From Bacteroidales bacterium (lineage in GTDB: Bacteria; Bacteroidota; Bacteroidia; Bacteroidales; Paludibacteraceae), in NCBI GenBank assembly GCA_004557405.1, contig SFDZ01000005.1, forward strand, positions 1 to 64,000: a DNA stretch of 64,000 nucleotides. Reading direction: 5' to 3'. This document shows, in pieces, positions 15,977 to 25,837 of the stretch. The number at the start of each line of letters is the position of its first letter. Within the stretch, counting starts at the first letter, position 1. The notes below the pieces were generated by a model that was not told the DNA's origin, did no database searches, and was given only the letters and a program-made list of their open reading frames with translations. Position numbers and translations under genes: made by a program.

Positions 15977-18085
15977 TTAGTCGTTTTGTTTTGTCGTTTT
16001 TGTGATACCGTCGCGTTCCATCAGTGCATCGACCGTTGGTTCTTGTCCGCGGAAGCGTTTGTACAGTGTCATGGCAGGTTCGGTGCCGCCGCGTTCGAGT
16101 ATGTTGGTGCGGAAACTATCGGCTGTTTTTTTGTCGAAAATACCGTTCTTTTTGAATACCGAGAAAGCATCGGCATCGAGCACTTCCGACCATTTGTAAC
16201 TATAGTATCCGGCTGCGTATCCGCCCGCGAAAATGTGCGTAAATGCTGTTTCCATTTGTGTTTCGGGTACTACGGGCAGCACTTTTACTTGTTCCATGGC
16301 GGCGTTGCCAAAGGCTATGACATCGCCATCGAATGGTTCGGTAATGGTGTGCCAAGCCATGTCGAGGTAGCCGAAACTGAGTTGGCGTGCGCAAGCGTAG
16401 GCAGCGTGGTAGTTTTGGGCGGCTTTTATCTTGTCGATGAGTGCTTGCGGCATGGGTTCGCCGGTCAGGTAGTGTTTGGCAAACGTGTCGAGAAATGCTT
16501 TTTCGCCCAAGAAGTTTTCGTTGAATTGTGATGGCAGTTCTACAAAGTCGCGTGGTACGTTTGTGCCCGACATCGAGGCATATTGGCAGCGAGTGAGCAT
16601 GCCGTGCAGTCCGTGGCCGAATTCGTGCAGAAAGGTTTCGACTTCGTCGTAGGTGAGCAACGCCGGTTTGTCGGCTGTGGCACGCGTAAAGTTCATCACA
16701 TTGACAATGTGTGGGCGCGAATCGGTTTTGCCATCGCGGTATTGTGGTTTGTAGTCGTTCATCCATGCGCCACCACGTTTGCCATCGCGCGGGTGGAAAT
16801 CGCAGTAATAGACGGCCAAAAATTTACCTTTGGCATCGAATACGTCGTAAGCGTCAACTTCGGGGTGATAAACTTGGATGTTCGGATTTTTGACAAATTT
16901 CAGGCCATACAGTTTATTGGCCAGATTGAATACGCCTTTTTTGACATTTTCGAGTTCGAAGTAGGGGCGTAGTTCGTCATCGCTCAAAGCGTATTTTTCG
17001 TTTTTCAGTTTTTCGGAATAGTAACTCCAATCCCACGCTTGCAGGGTTGCATAGAATCCGAGCGAATCGGCAAATTGCTGTAATTCGTCGTATTCGGCGC
17101 GTGCTACGGGCATGTAGGCGTCGCGCAGTTGGTCGAGTAGGCGATAGACGTTTTCTTTGGTTTCGGCCATCGTTTTGTGCAGCGATTTGTCGGCGTAGCA
17201 GGCTTTGCCGAATAGGTTGGCCAAAGCCAAACGCGTGTTGACTATCTCTTTGATATTCTGCGTGTTGTCAAATTCGCCACCGATGCAGCGCGTGTTGTAG
17301 GCCAGGTAGAGTTCGCGGCGAATATCGCGGTTGTCGCAATATTTCATTACAGGAATGTAAGTTGTTGGTTTCAAGTCGAGTAACCAACCGTCCAATCCTT
17401 TTTTGGCAGCGTTGGCGTGCAGCATTTGTTTGGTGTCGTCCGAAAGGCCGGCCAGCAGACTCTCGTCTTTGATGAGGCGTGTCCATGCATTGGTTGCTTT
17501 CAGCACATTTTGGCCGTACACGAGTGTCAGTTTGCTCAGTTTGGCTTGCAGGGCTTTGAATTGTTCTTTGTCCTCGGCCGACAAGTTGGCGCCATTGTTG
17601 GCAAATCCTTCGTAAATATCGTCGAGCATTTTCGATTGTTCGGCGGTCAGTTTGAGTTTGTCTTTCTGTTCGTACACGGTTTTGATGCGCTCGAATAGTT
17701 TTTCGTTCAGCAGAATTGTCGAACTGTATTCGCTCAGTTTGGGCGATAGTTCCAACTCGAGTGCGGCCAACGAGTCGTTGGTCTCGGCGCTTGTCAGGTT
17801 GTAAAAACAACTTGCCACGACCGAGAGCAGTTTGCCTGCTTTCTCGTAGGCTTCGATGGTGTTGGCAAATGTCGGCGCCGCCGGATTGTTGGCTATGGCG
17901 TCAATTTCGGCCAAACCTTGTTTGATGCCTTCGTCGAAGGCCGGCATGTAGTGCTCAACTTTTATCGCATCGAAAGGGTAGGTGCCGTGTGGCGTTTTCC
18001 AATTTTGATAGTTCAAAAACGGATTTTGTGCGGTTAACATAGCGCAAATAGTTGTTAATGAGAATAATACGATTGATTTTTTCAT
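15977..18085 (-). CDS. dcp: M3 family metallopeptidase (dipeptidyl carboxypeptidase-like)
   Basis: This 702-residue zinc peptidase is of the thimet oligopeptidase/Dcp family. The zinc motif HEFGH is at residues 487-491 (VETFLHEFGHGLHGML), and the C-terminal helical lobe has AYACARQLSFGYLDMAWH and FAGGYAAGYYSYKWSEV, typical of Dcp. A signal peptide (residues 1-19, CAMLTAQ) suggests export to the periplasm, where it would trim peptides from their C-termini. It lies between the C69 dipeptidase and clpP with gaps of 30 and 22 nt. Confidence 0.93.
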   Translation of the reverse strand: MKKSIVLFSLTTICAMLTAQNPFLNYQNWKTPHGTYPFDAIKVEHYMPAFDEGIKQGLAEIDAIANNPAAPTFANTIEAYEKAGKLLSVVASCFYNLTSAETNDSLAALELELSPKLSEYSSTILLNEKLFERIKTVYEQKDKLKLTAEQSKMLDDIYEGFANNGANLSAEDKEQFKALQAKLSKLTLVYGQNVLKATNAWTRLIKDESLLAGLSDDTKQMLHANAAKKGLDGWLLDLKPTTYIPVMKYCDNRDIRRELYLAYNTRCIGGEFDNTQNIKEIVNTRLALANLFGKACYADKSLHKTMAETKENVYRLLDQLRDAYMPVARAEYDELQQFADSLGFYATLQAWDWSYYSEKLKNEKYALSDDELRPYFELENVKKGVFNLANKLYGLKFVKNPNIQVYHPEVDAYDVFDAKGKFLAVYYCDFHPRDGKRGGAWMNDYKPQYRDGKTDSRPHIVNVMNFTRATADKPALLTYDEVETFLHEFGHGLHGMLTRCQYASMSGTNVPRDFVELPSQFNENFLGEKAFLDTFAKHYLTGEPMPQALIDKIKAAQNYHAAYACARQLSFGYLDMAWHTITEPFDGDVIAFGNAAMEQVKVLPVVPETQMETAFTHIFAGGYAAGYYSYKWSEVLDADAFSVFKKNGIFDKKTADSFRTNILERGGTEPAMTLYKRFRGQEPTVDALMERDGITKTTKQND

Positions 18086-18115
18086 AGAATTTTATGTTTT
18101 TGTAAGTTTATATGT

Positions 18116-19819
18116 TTATTGACGTTGTTCCATCTCTTCGGCTGTTTTCAGTCTGAAACGTTCGGCATCGGGTGCGACAAATACGCGCCGATTGAACTCT
18201 TCGGAATAGCCGGGACGAATGATTTTCTTGGGCAGATTGTAGGCGTCGCGGTCGAATACGCCATTGGTTTCTTGCTTGGTTACGCCATCTAAGTATTTGA
18301 CCATCAGGCGCTCGCCGAGTTTTTTCCACACATTTAAGGCTGTTTCGGCTTGTGCCACCGAAAAATCGGTCAAAAATTGTGCCACATTAGTCGAATCGTG
18401 CGATTGCGCATATTGGTCGGCTTGACGGGTTGCATCGTCGAAATATTTCTCCCATTTGTTCTGCTCGGCCTGAACGTCGGGCATGAGGTCAGAGTAGCGT
18501 TGGTAAACCATATTGCCTACCCAATTGTTGATCCAAAAAGCCGATGTCCACGAAAAATCGAGCAGACTGCCATTGCGTTGGTCGAGTGATTCGGGCACGC
18601 GTGTCATGCAGCAATACATAGGTATGTAAAGGTTGGTGGTGGCATCGTCAACTCCAAACCACAAGATGCCGCCGATGGCATTGGGCAACCAACTGCGCAT
18701 TTGTGCCACAAACGTGAAACCTGTTTGTTGCGTGGCTACGGGACGTTCGTGGAAATACTCCACGCTGTCCACTTTGTACGACAGCGGACTCGGGCGGAAT
18801 GGCGTGTGGTATGGACCGCTGCCGGCTCCCACCGTCATGTCGAGCGGCGTGCCTTCGTAGTGGTCGCGCATGCGTTGACGCAAATCGGCTACCGTGAGTT
18901 TTTTGTCGGCTTTTATCCACAGTGGCATACGCTCTTTGGTCTCGCCATTGATGTAACTGAGGTATTTTTGTCCGACAACCGGATTGAGCGCATTGAAAAA
19001 TGCCCATACGCGCGCTTCGCACCAACGGATGCCGCCAAAGTCGAGCGGATTGTAGGTGTCCGAAAAACTAAATTCTTCGTCTTTCCCGTCGAAGTAGCCT
19101 TTTTTGCGGGCAAAATCGACTACGTCGTCGGCGTAAACCACTTCGATATTGGGCTCGAATATGCGGTTTATGTGCTTGCTGCTGATGCTGTTAGCGTTTT
19201 TGCGCGATTCCATCGGGAATGTGGTGATGCGTGCTTGGTTGGCATGGGCCGAGATGCAGTCGTCGGGCACACGGCGCGCTACCCATACTGCACCTTTGTT
19301 GCCGACACCTTTGCCTATCATTTCCAAAATCCACACTTCCTGCGGGTCGGCAATCGAAAATGACTCGCCCTCGCTGTAATAACCATACGCAGCCACAAGT
19401 TCGACCATCGTTTTGATGGCTTCGCGTGCGTTGGTGGCACGTTGCAGCGTGATGTAAATCAAACTGCCGTAATCGATGATGCCGGTTGTATCGACCAACT
19501 CTTCGCGTCCGCCATAAGTCGTCTCGCCAATGCACAATTGGTGCTCGTTCATATTGCCTACGACATTGTATGTGTGGCCGACTTCGGGAATTTCTCCAAG
19601 ATATTTGCCCGTGTCCCATTCGTAGATAGGACGCATGGCACCTTCGGCATGGTCGGCTGCAGCATAGTGATACAAGGCGCCAAACAGCCAATACGAATCG
19701 GCCGAATAGGTTATCATGGTCGAACCATCAGCCGAGGCCGCACGCCCGACCAAAAAGTTGGTGCAGGCAAATGTGGTTGCCGAACTCAAAAGCAATAAAA
19801 TTACAAGTTTCTGTTTCAT
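18116..19819 (-). CDS. C69 family dipeptidase (PepD-like), exported
   Basis: This is a peptidase C69 Ntn-hydrolase of 567 residues. A signal peptide ends SSATTFA and is followed by CTNFLVG, so cleavage would expose the catalytic N-terminal cysteine (Cys19). Family words include VVGNMNEHQLCIGETTYGGRE, DYGSLIYITLQRA and WILEMIGKG. Such enzymes hydrolyse dipeptides broadly, and exported versions feed asaccharolytic growth. It lies 44 nt after tamL and 30 nt before the M3 peptidase gene. Confidence 0.92.
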   Translation of the reverse strand: MKQKLVILLLLSSATTFACTNFLVGRAASADGSTMITYSADSYWLFGALYHYAAADHAEGAMRPIYEWDTGKYLGEIPEVGHTYNVVGNMNEHQLCIGETTYGGREELVDTTGIIDYGSLIYITLQRATNAREAIKTMVELVAAYGYYSEGESFSIADPQEVWILEMIGKGVGNKGAVWVARRVPDDCISAHANQARITTFPMESRKNANSISSKHINRIFEPNIEVVYADDVVDFARKKGYFDGKDEEFSFSDTYNPLDFGGIRWCEARVWAFFNALNPVVGQKYLSYINGETKERMPLWIKADKKLTVADLRQRMRDHYEGTPLDMTVGAGSGPYHTPFRPSPLSYKVDSVEYFHERPVATQQTGFTFVAQMRSWLPNAIGGILWFGVDDATTNLYIPMYCCMTRVPESLDQRNGSLLDFSWTSAFWINNWVGNMVYQRYSDLMPDVQAEQNKWEKYFDDATRQADQYAQSHDSTNVAQFLTDFSVAQAETALNVWKKLGERLMVKYLDGVTKQETNGVFDRDAYNLPKKIIRPGYSEEFNRRVFVAPDAERFRLKTAEEMEQRQ

Positions 19820-19863
19820 ATAAATCTTATTTTTGTTTGTTAATCAGATAGTTAAACGTTTTT

Positions 19864-22143
19864 TTAGAATGGGTAACCGATGGCAAAATGTAACGCAAAA
19901 TCGTTTTTCCAAGTCAAGTCGGTGCGCCAGCGCTCGGTCGAGGTGGTGCCGCTTGGCTCGTACAATTTGATGCCCATGTCCAAACGTATGACAAAATAGT
20001 CGAAATCGGCACGCAATCCGATGCCGTAACTGCAGGCTATCTCTTTGTAAAACTCCGAAAACTGGAAAAATCCGCCCGGTTGCTCTTCGTACTCTTTGAT
20101 AGTCCAAATGTTGCCAGCATCGACAAACAGGGCTCCGTAGATTTTCCAAAATAGTTTGAAACGTGCTTCCAAATTCAAATCTAACCGAATGTCGCCCGAT
20201 TGATTCATATAGTCGATATACCCCTTGTTGGCATAGCGGCCGGGCCCCAATGTACGCACAGCCCAACCGCGCACGCTGTTGGCGCCGCCGCTGAAATAGC
20301 GCTCTTCGTACGGAATAACCGACGCATTGCCATAGGGATAGGCCACACCTATACCCGCATGACACACAAGGCGAATGTTCTTGTTGATGTAATGGTTGTA
20401 TGTAAAATCGAAATCGCCTTTGACGTATTGTGCATACGCAATGTTGAATATCTCATACTGACCATATTCGTTTTTCTGCTGATGAATGGCGCTGCTGATG
20501 CCGTAAAGCAAGTTGCCGGCCGTCGAAATGTTGCCTCGCAGGGTGTAAAAACTTTGCGTGGTCGAGTTGGTGCGCTTGTTCGAATGCTGAATGCCAAAGC
20601 CCAAACGCATGATGAAGTGGTCTTCGTAACTATAACGTATCGACGACGACGGCTTCAGATATTGCTCGCGAAACGCATCCGTTATCCATGGCAGATAGAT
20701 ATAGTTGATGTCTATCAGGTCGAAGGTAAAACGGGTACGACGGATATTCCACGCATATTTCATACCTAAATTCGCTATATGACGTTGATATTCAGGACGT
20801 TGCTGCAAATTGTAACCTATCGCAAACTCCGTCGTTCCGCCAATGCGACGTCTGAAATCGGACGTAGCAAACGGAAATAACAAAAACGGTACACTCAACG
20901 ACACATCGCCACCGGCTTCGTAGGTGTTGCGTATTTCGCCTATTTTACCCATGGCTTCGTAACTGCCTTTGGCGCCTATTTTCAATATCTCGCCACCTTT
21001 GAACGCATTTTTGTTCTGATAGGTGATGCCGACCCCGACACCAAGGTCTCCGGCCGAATTGGTGCCTTCAATGTCAACCGAAAACGAATGCTTCTTGGCC
21101 GGAGCAATCACAATGACACATGCCAAACTGTCGCCGCCGGCTTCTTTGAACGAAATGTCAACATATTTGATGGCTGGCAACGCATTCAATACCGAATAAG
21201 TCTGTTCCACACGACGCTCGTTATAAAGTGTGTGGGGTTGTATAAGCACCTTTTGCGTCAACATCTTGGCTCTAAAATTCGACTTCTTGTGCTGAATCAC
21301 GGTGTAACCTTCGCGCTGCGTGGTGTCCAAATCGGCCCTGTTCAATGTTTCTGCATCGTCCGCCGCTGTGGCTATGTCGTAAATGGTTACACTGCTGATA
21401 GTTTGTTTGGTACACGCCATGGCAAACAGCGAATCGTTGTTCAAATAGGTGTTATGCACAGTTAGTTTGAGCCCTATCTCGTGTGCCGAACTATCGGCTT
21501 CAAAAGCAAGTGCCTCTTTCTGAAAATAGAAATAACCGCGCCGACGCAAGTATTTGGCCACGCTTTCGCGCTCGGCTGCCAACGCATCAACGTCAAACAA
21601 ATCGCCCGCTTTCGGCGCGTTCTGTCCACGACGCGGGCGTAGGGCTGCCATTATCGAGTCGTTCGGAATGTCGATTGTGTACGAACGAATTTTGTACGGC
21701 TCGTGGCCGGTTACCACAAATGTTACATTGGTCTGACGTTTCTTTTCGGTGGTCAACACTTCCACCGTGGCGTCCAAATAGCCCTTGTTGTTCAACTGCT
21801 TGGTCAGTTGTTCTTGCGATGTGAGGGTCAAAAGGCTGTCGTATATCACCGGCTCTTCGCCTATTTTGCGCAACCAACGGTCTTTCCACTTGTTGGAATT
21901 GATGTCTTGTGAACTGTAAAAACCAAGTTTCGCACGCCCGATGCCCAAAAAACGACTGTTCGGCGTTTGGCGCAAATAGGCCTGCAATTGATCCGATGGC
22001 GCTTCCGAAACGTCCGATTTAATGGTTACTTTGTTCAACAAAGTCTCGCCCTCGGGCACATAGCGCAACAGATTGCATGCACTGAAAAGCACAGCAACCA
22101 CGCTGCAAACAAGTATATGCCGAATCGATTTTGACACAATCAT
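19864..22143 (-). CDS. tamL: TamL-type BamA/TamA-family outer-membrane lipoprotein
   Basis: The 759-residue protein has a lipoprotein signal (hydrophobic stretch to VLFSAC) and then POTRA-like periplasmic repeats (for example TEKKRQTNVTFVVTGHEPYKI and TYSVLNALPAIKYVDISF). An Omp85-type barrel of ~350 residues contains the signature FSGGANSVRGWAVRTLGPG and ends in FAIGYPF. Lipidated TamA homologues are called TamL in Bacteroidetes and work in outer-membrane protein or lipid assembly with TamB, which is not in the window. The ATG at 22143 was preferred to an in-frame TTG at 22149. A -7 element at 22167-22174 supports it. Confidence 0.9.
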   Translation of the reverse strand: MIVSKSIRHILVCSVVAVLFSACNLLRYVPEGETLLNKVTIKSDVSEAPSDQLQAYLRQTPNSRFLGIGRAKLGFYSSQDINSNKWKDRWLRKIGEEPVIYDSLLTLTSQEQLTKQLNNKGYLDATVEVLTTEKKRQTNVTFVVTGHEPYKIRSYTIDIPNDSIMAALRPRRGQNAPKAGDLFDVDALAAERESVAKYLRRRGYFYFQKEALAFEADSSAHEIGLKLTVHNTYLNNDSLFAMACTKQTISSVTIYDIATAADDAETLNRADLDTTQREGYTVIQHKKSNFRAKMLTQKVLIQPHTLYNERRVEQTYSVLNALPAIKYVDISFKEAGGDSLACVIVIAPAKKHSFSVDIEGTNSAGDLGVGVGITYQNKNAFKGGEILKIGAKGSYEAMGKIGEIRNTYEAGGDVSLSVPFLLFPFATSDFRRRIGGTTEFAIGYNLQQRPEYQRHIANLGMKYAWNIRRTRFTFDLIDINYIYLPWITDAFREQYLKPSSSIRYSYEDHFIMRLGFGIQHSNKRTNSTTQSFYTLRGNISTAGNLLYGISSAIHQQKNEYGQYEIFNIAYAQYVKGDFDFTYNHYINKNIRLVCHAGIGVAYPYGNASVIPYEERYFSGGANSVRGWAVRTLGPGRYANKGYIDYMNQSGDIRLDLNLEARFKLFWKIYGALFVDAGNIWTIKEYEEQPGGFFQFSEFYKEIACSYGIGLRADFDYFVIRLDMGIKLYEPSGTTSTERWRTDLTWKNDFALHFAIGYPF

Positions 22144-22166
22144 CAACAATTTACAGAAATTAGGTG

Positions 22167-22174
22167 CAAATTTA
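22167..22174 (-). promoter_or_regulatory. -7 promoter element of the tamL run
   Basis: Minus-strand TAAATTTG, 24 nt from the tamL ATG. It probably drives tamL, the C69 and M3 peptidases, clpP and clpX, as no other promoter motif or hairpin was seen between them. Confidence 0.55.
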
Positions 22175-22195
22175 GCAAAAAATCCACAAATTTCT

Positions 22196-22203
22196 TACCT
22201 TTG
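22196..22203 (+). promoter_or_regulatory. -7 promoter element of the SpoU methyltransferase gene
   Basis: TACCTTTG, 58 nt upstream of the ATG at 22261. It faces away from the tamL element; the two are only 21 nt apart. Confidence 0.55.
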
Positions 22204-22260
22204 CAGAACCAAAAATTATACCAATAGGTCATTTTGTTGCACAAAATACAAAAAATAACC

Positions 22261-23010
22261 ATGTTATCGAAAATTCAACAGAAAAATGTATCTGCTTTGG
22301 CTCTAAAAAAGTTCCGCGACGAACGTCGCTGCTTCGTGGCCGAAGGCGAAAAACTGATCAACGACCTCCTGCCTTACATGGTGTGTCGGCAGTTGTTCGT
22401 TACCGACAAATGTACAACTCGTTTCGCCGGACAAGACACACAATGCGTGTCGGACGACGAGATGAAACGCATCTCGCAACTGACTACACCTTCGACAGCC
22501 TTGGCTGTGTTCGAAAAGCCGACCGAATCATTGCACATAGATGATTTGACCGAACAACTTGTGTTGGTGCTCGACGCCGTACAAAATCCGGGAAATCTTG
22601 GCACTATTATTCGTTTGGCCGATTGGTTTGGCATACACCACATCGTTTGCTCGCATACCACAGCCGATGCTTTTAGTCCTAAAACCGTGCAGGCTACGAT
22701 GGGTGCACTCACCCGTGTGCATGTGCATTATACCGATTTGATAGGCTTTCTTACAGAGTGTCGGCAACGCAATATGCCCATCTATGGCACCACACTCGAT
22801 GGCGCAAACCTCTACGAACAACCATTGACTACACAAGGCATACTGATTATGGGAAACGAAGGTAACGGCATATCGACGGATGTTGCAGAATTTATTACGC
22901 AACGTTTGTTTATCCCGAATTATCCACAGGGTGTGCTCACTTCCGAATCGTTGAATGTGGCCGTAGCCACAGCCATCGTCTGTGCCGAATTTCGCCGGCG
23001 CTGCCGATAA
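22261..23010 (+). CDS. SpoU/TrmH-family RNA 2'-O-methyltransferase
   Basis: This SPOUT-fold methyltransferase acts on rRNA or tRNA ribose. An N-terminal substrate-binding domain (residues ~1-85) is followed by the SPOUT knot motifs LVLDAVQNPGNLGTIIRLADW (motif 1, Asn/Arg), IMGNEGNGIS (motif 2) and IPNYPQGVLTSESLNVAVATAI (motif 3). Length is 249 residues. The ATG at 22261 was chosen; an in-frame TTG-type start nine codons upstream is weaker. Motif 3 has PQGVLTSESLNVA where many family members have MxGxxxSLNVSVA. The exact target nucleotide is not predictable. Confidence 0.88.
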   Translation: MLSKIQQKNVSALALKKFRDERRCFVAEGEKLINDLLPYMVCRQLFVTDKCTTRFAGQDTQCVSDDEMKRISQLTTPSTALAVFEKPTESLHIDDLTEQLVLVLDAVQNPGNLGTIIRLADWFGIHHIVCSHTTADAFSPKTVQATMGALTRVHVHYTDLIGFLTECRQRNMPIYGTTLDGANLYEQPLTTQGILIMGNEGNGISTDVAEFITQRLFIPNYPQGVLTSESLNVAVATAIVCAEFRRRCR

Positions 23011-23036
23011 TTGCCCGGCTCCGCACTATCTAACAC

Positions 23037-23068
23037 AAAAAGACACAACCATTTGGCTGTGTCTTTTT
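23037..23068. terminator. Bidirectional hairpin terminator
   Basis: Arms AAAAAGACACAACC and GGCTGTGTCTTTTT with an ATTT loop. It separates the convergent methyltransferase (plus) and OmpA-family (minus) genes. Confidence 0.88.
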
Positions 23069-23089
23069 GGGGATTTAGGTGTATGTTTT

Positions 23090-24826
23090 TTATTGGTTTG
23101 AGGTTGCATCATTCTCTGCCTCTTTGGCATTGTACATGATAAAATCGCAGCGTCTGTTCGGCTCGAAATCATCTACCGGACCGGGCACTTTGCCTTTACC
23201 ATACACGGCGATGCGTTCTGCATCGATGCCGTAGCGACCTACAAGTTGACTTTTCGACTCTTCGGCACGGCGCATACTCAACGCAGCGTTCAATTCGTCC
23301 GAACCTACATTGTCGCAATAGCCAATGATGTCCACTTTCAAAGTCGGGTCGGCGTAGAGCTTACGCGCGATTTTTGCCAATTCCATTTGCGATTGCAGCG
23401 ACATCTTGCTCTTACCTGTTTCGAAGTAAATGGCCGGAATCTCGCCTTTGTATTGTCCATAACCCAAAATGCGCTCGATGGCCTGTTGGTCTAATGCTTG
23501 TCCCCACGTGTTCACAAATGAACCTTCCGGCGTATTGGGCTCGCGGTCGCGACTGTTGGGTACGCCATCGTGGTCATCGTCCGGCTCCATCTCTTCGATA
23601 ATCTGAATGCTTTGGCTTGTCGAATCGTTGCCGCACGGTGTCATCTGACTGATCAACTGTTCAAGTTCGGCAATCTTTTTCGTGTTGGCTGCCACTTGGT
23701 CGCAGCAGGCTCCGCCGGCCGATGCTGTCGAAAAATCGCGAGGCGACAAGTTGCGCACATGCGGCCGTGTTTTGTCTTTCGGGTGGTTGATTTTCCACCG
23801 TAAGCCCAAACTCATATAAATGGTGTTATCGTTGGCATTACCTTTCTCGGCGCCGTCGAAATTGTCTTTGGCGTGGAGTTTGTATTCCACGTTTAATGCG
23901 ATGGCCAACCACCTTAAAGGGTTATATTCCACCATTGCGCCGATAGGGAAAGTAACAGCGCGACCTTTATCGACAAACGGCAAACCATTCTCGTGGTTTA
24001 TCACTGTGCCGCCGATGACTTGGTTCAGTTCATCTTTGGTACCGCGTTCGTAGGCTTTGACACTATAGAACGAAAAACCGGCACCGGCGTTCAGATACAA
24101 ACCCCATGTCTGCCGACGATTGGCATAGAACATATTCAGCAAGTTCAACGAAAAACCGGCTGTTACCTCGTGCGACAAACCATCGAAATCATACGGATAG
24201 GCTAAATTGGATTCTACTTTCACACCATCAATAAATGTCGGCTGACTTTTGAAGTAGTAGTTGGCATAACCATTGTACGGATTATAGGCATATTCCAGAA
24301 ACACGCCAAAGCCCGGATTTATAGTGTATTCCACCATAAAGTCGAACGAACAATCGACCTTACTGCGCGGCCACATATCGTTGTAGTTCTGATGCTGGTC
24401 ACCGTCGAGGAACGCCACACCCACATGGCCGGCTATCGACCAGTGATTACATTTGATGCCGTATTTGGGCTTCTCGACTTTTCCCTTTTTGCCTTTCTTG
24501 GCCGGCGTTACAACGGTTTGCTCTTCTGTGATGGTTTGCTGCGTGGTCAAAATGGTCGTGTCGTTAGTCTCCGGATTGACGATGGTATCACTTTGCACCG
24601 AAATGCTATCGACCACGGTCGTAACCACGGTGTCGGGCAACAAACTTTCGACGATAGCTGATTCTACCGAGTCGTTTTCGGGCGTAGCAGCAATCGAATC
24701 GCCCGGTTCGACGGCCTCCGGATCACCGTACGATGATATATTACCCGCCGTAGTAGTGTTAAATTGTGCCCATGCACAATTGCTAACGGCCAACACCATT
24801 GTAAGGAGTAGAATTTGTTTTTTCAT
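23090..24826 (-). CDS. OmpA-family outer-membrane protein with N-terminal barrel
   Basis: The 578-residue protein has a signal peptide (to NCAWAQ), a Val/Thr-rich acidic spacer (~25-110), and an OmpA-like eight-strand barrel region (~130-350, starting YGIKCNHWSIAGHVGVAFLDG). A linker with a DxDxDG-type calcium loop (PDDDHDGVPNSRD) follows, then a C-terminal OmpA peptidoglycan-binding domain (~465-570, YCDNVGSDELNAALSMRRAE). It anchors the outer membrane to peptidoglycan. It follows porN by 81 nt on the same strand, with no promoter motif or hairpin seen between them, so it may be expressed with the T9SS core. Confidence 0.88.
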   Translation of the reverse strand: MKKQILLLTMVLAVSNCAWAQFNTTTAGNISSYGDPEAVEPGDSIAATPENDSVESAIVESLLPDTVVTTVVDSISVQSDTIVNPETNDTTILTTQQTITEEQTVVTPAKKGKKGKVEKPKYGIKCNHWSIAGHVGVAFLDGDQHQNYNDMWPRSKVDCSFDFMVEYTINPGFGVFLEYAYNPYNGYANYYFKSQPTFIDGVKVESNLAYPYDFDGLSHEVTAGFSLNLLNMFYANRRQTWGLYLNAGAGFSFYSVKAYERGTKDELNQVIGGTVINHENGLPFVDKGRAVTFPIGAMVEYNPLRWLAIALNVEYKLHAKDNFDGAEKGNANDNTIYMSLGLRWKINHPKDKTRPHVRNLSPRDFSTASAGGACCDQVAANTKKIAELEQLISQMTPCGNDSTSQSIQIIEEMEPDDDHDGVPNSRDREPNTPEGSFVNTWGQALDQQAIERILGYGQYKGEIPAIYFETGKSKMSLQSQMELAKIARKLYADPTLKVDIIGYCDNVGSDELNAALSMRRAEESKSQLVGRYGIDAERIAVYGKGKVPGPVDDFEPNRRCDFIMYNAKEAENDATSNQ

Positions 24827-24907
24827 ACAGACCGATTTTTATATGCGACAAAATTCCAAAGGCGACACAAGGCCACCTTTGAAATGTTGTCAATTTAGGT
24901 TTTTTTG

Positions 24908-25807
24908 TTAATAGTGCCACATATCTAATTCAACATTCAGAATCTCGTTTTCGATACGTTCCTGTTCTTGACGAATCCTGTTTGGGTCGGAATATTTTTT
25001 CTCGTCGTCCAATAGGGTGCCGCGTACGTCGTAGTCCTTGATGATGTAACTGTCGAACTGACGATCGGCAAAGAAATTGTCGAAATCGACTACCGGATTG
25101 ACGTTGCGGCCGGTCGTTTTCATAAATTCCACTTGCAAGTACGGGCGCAACCGCTCGAACGGAATCCAACACATTACACCTTCGTCAACTTCGCCGGCAG
25201 GGTCGTATGTCTCGTTGTAGGCCTTGTTGTAAACCGGCGCAATCGAGAGTATGGCGCTGCGCATCATCGACGAGTGCTTGTCGAAATACCAAACCTCCTG
25301 AATGTAGTATTTGATGATACCTTGTGTAATAAATTCGATCTTTTTGTAGTCGTTGGCATAGTCTTCGTCGCCGCCAAACAAACGCTCAACCATATCTTTT
25401 TGCACATCGTATTCGTATTTTGCGATGCAGGGTGGCGGAGTCAATTTATCCGAAGGTATCAGATAGCCTTTCACATTGCCTTCGAGCAGTGTCTTGAATA
25501 TGATGGCAAACAAGTTCTTTTGCGATAACGAGTCGATGTTTTCGTACGGATAATATAGCGACCAATTTTGACGTTCGCGCAAATCGATGGCACGAATGAC
25601 GGTTTTGCGCCATATCACATCGTCGTTCAAGGGGTTGATGGTGATGATTTTGGCTTTCACATCTTCCATATCAACCGCAATGCGGGTGAACGAACCATCA
25701 GCATCGAACATATAACTTGTGCTGTCGATTTCGCCCGGCCATTGCGCAAAAAGTGCTGCCGAACTTAATAATAGACCGATTGCTGTGGCAAAAAAATGCT
25801 TTTTCAT
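24908..25807 (-). CDS. porN: T9SS ring protein PorN/GldN
   Basis: PorN forms the periplasmic ring with PorK under the outer membrane in the type IX secretion system. The 299-residue protein has a signal peptide (to ALFAQ) and family words AKIITINPLNDDVIWRKTVIRAIDLRE (short: DVIWRKTVIR), GYLIPSDKLTPP, QEVWYFDKHSSMM and CWIPFERLRPYLQ. It lies 30 nt downstream of porM, the usual position. The start MKKHFFATAIG is consistent with a Sec signal. Confidence 0.95.
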   Translation of the reverse strand: MKKHFFATAIGLLLSSAALFAQWPGEIDSTSYMFDADGSFTRIAVDMEDVKAKIITINPLNDDVIWRKTVIRAIDLRERQNWSLYYPYENIDSLSQKNLFAIIFKTLLEGNVKGYLIPSDKLTPPPCIAKYEYDVQKDMVERLFGGDEDYANDYKKIEFITQGIIKYYIQEVWYFDKHSSMMRSAILSIAPVYNKAYNETYDPAGEVDEGVMCWIPFERLRPYLQVEFMKTTGRNVNPVVDFDNFFADRQFDSYIIKDYDVRGTLLDDEKKYSDPNRIRQEQERIENEILNVELDMWHY

Positions 25808-25837
25808 AAGATTATCGACTCTTTAGTGAATGTTTGT

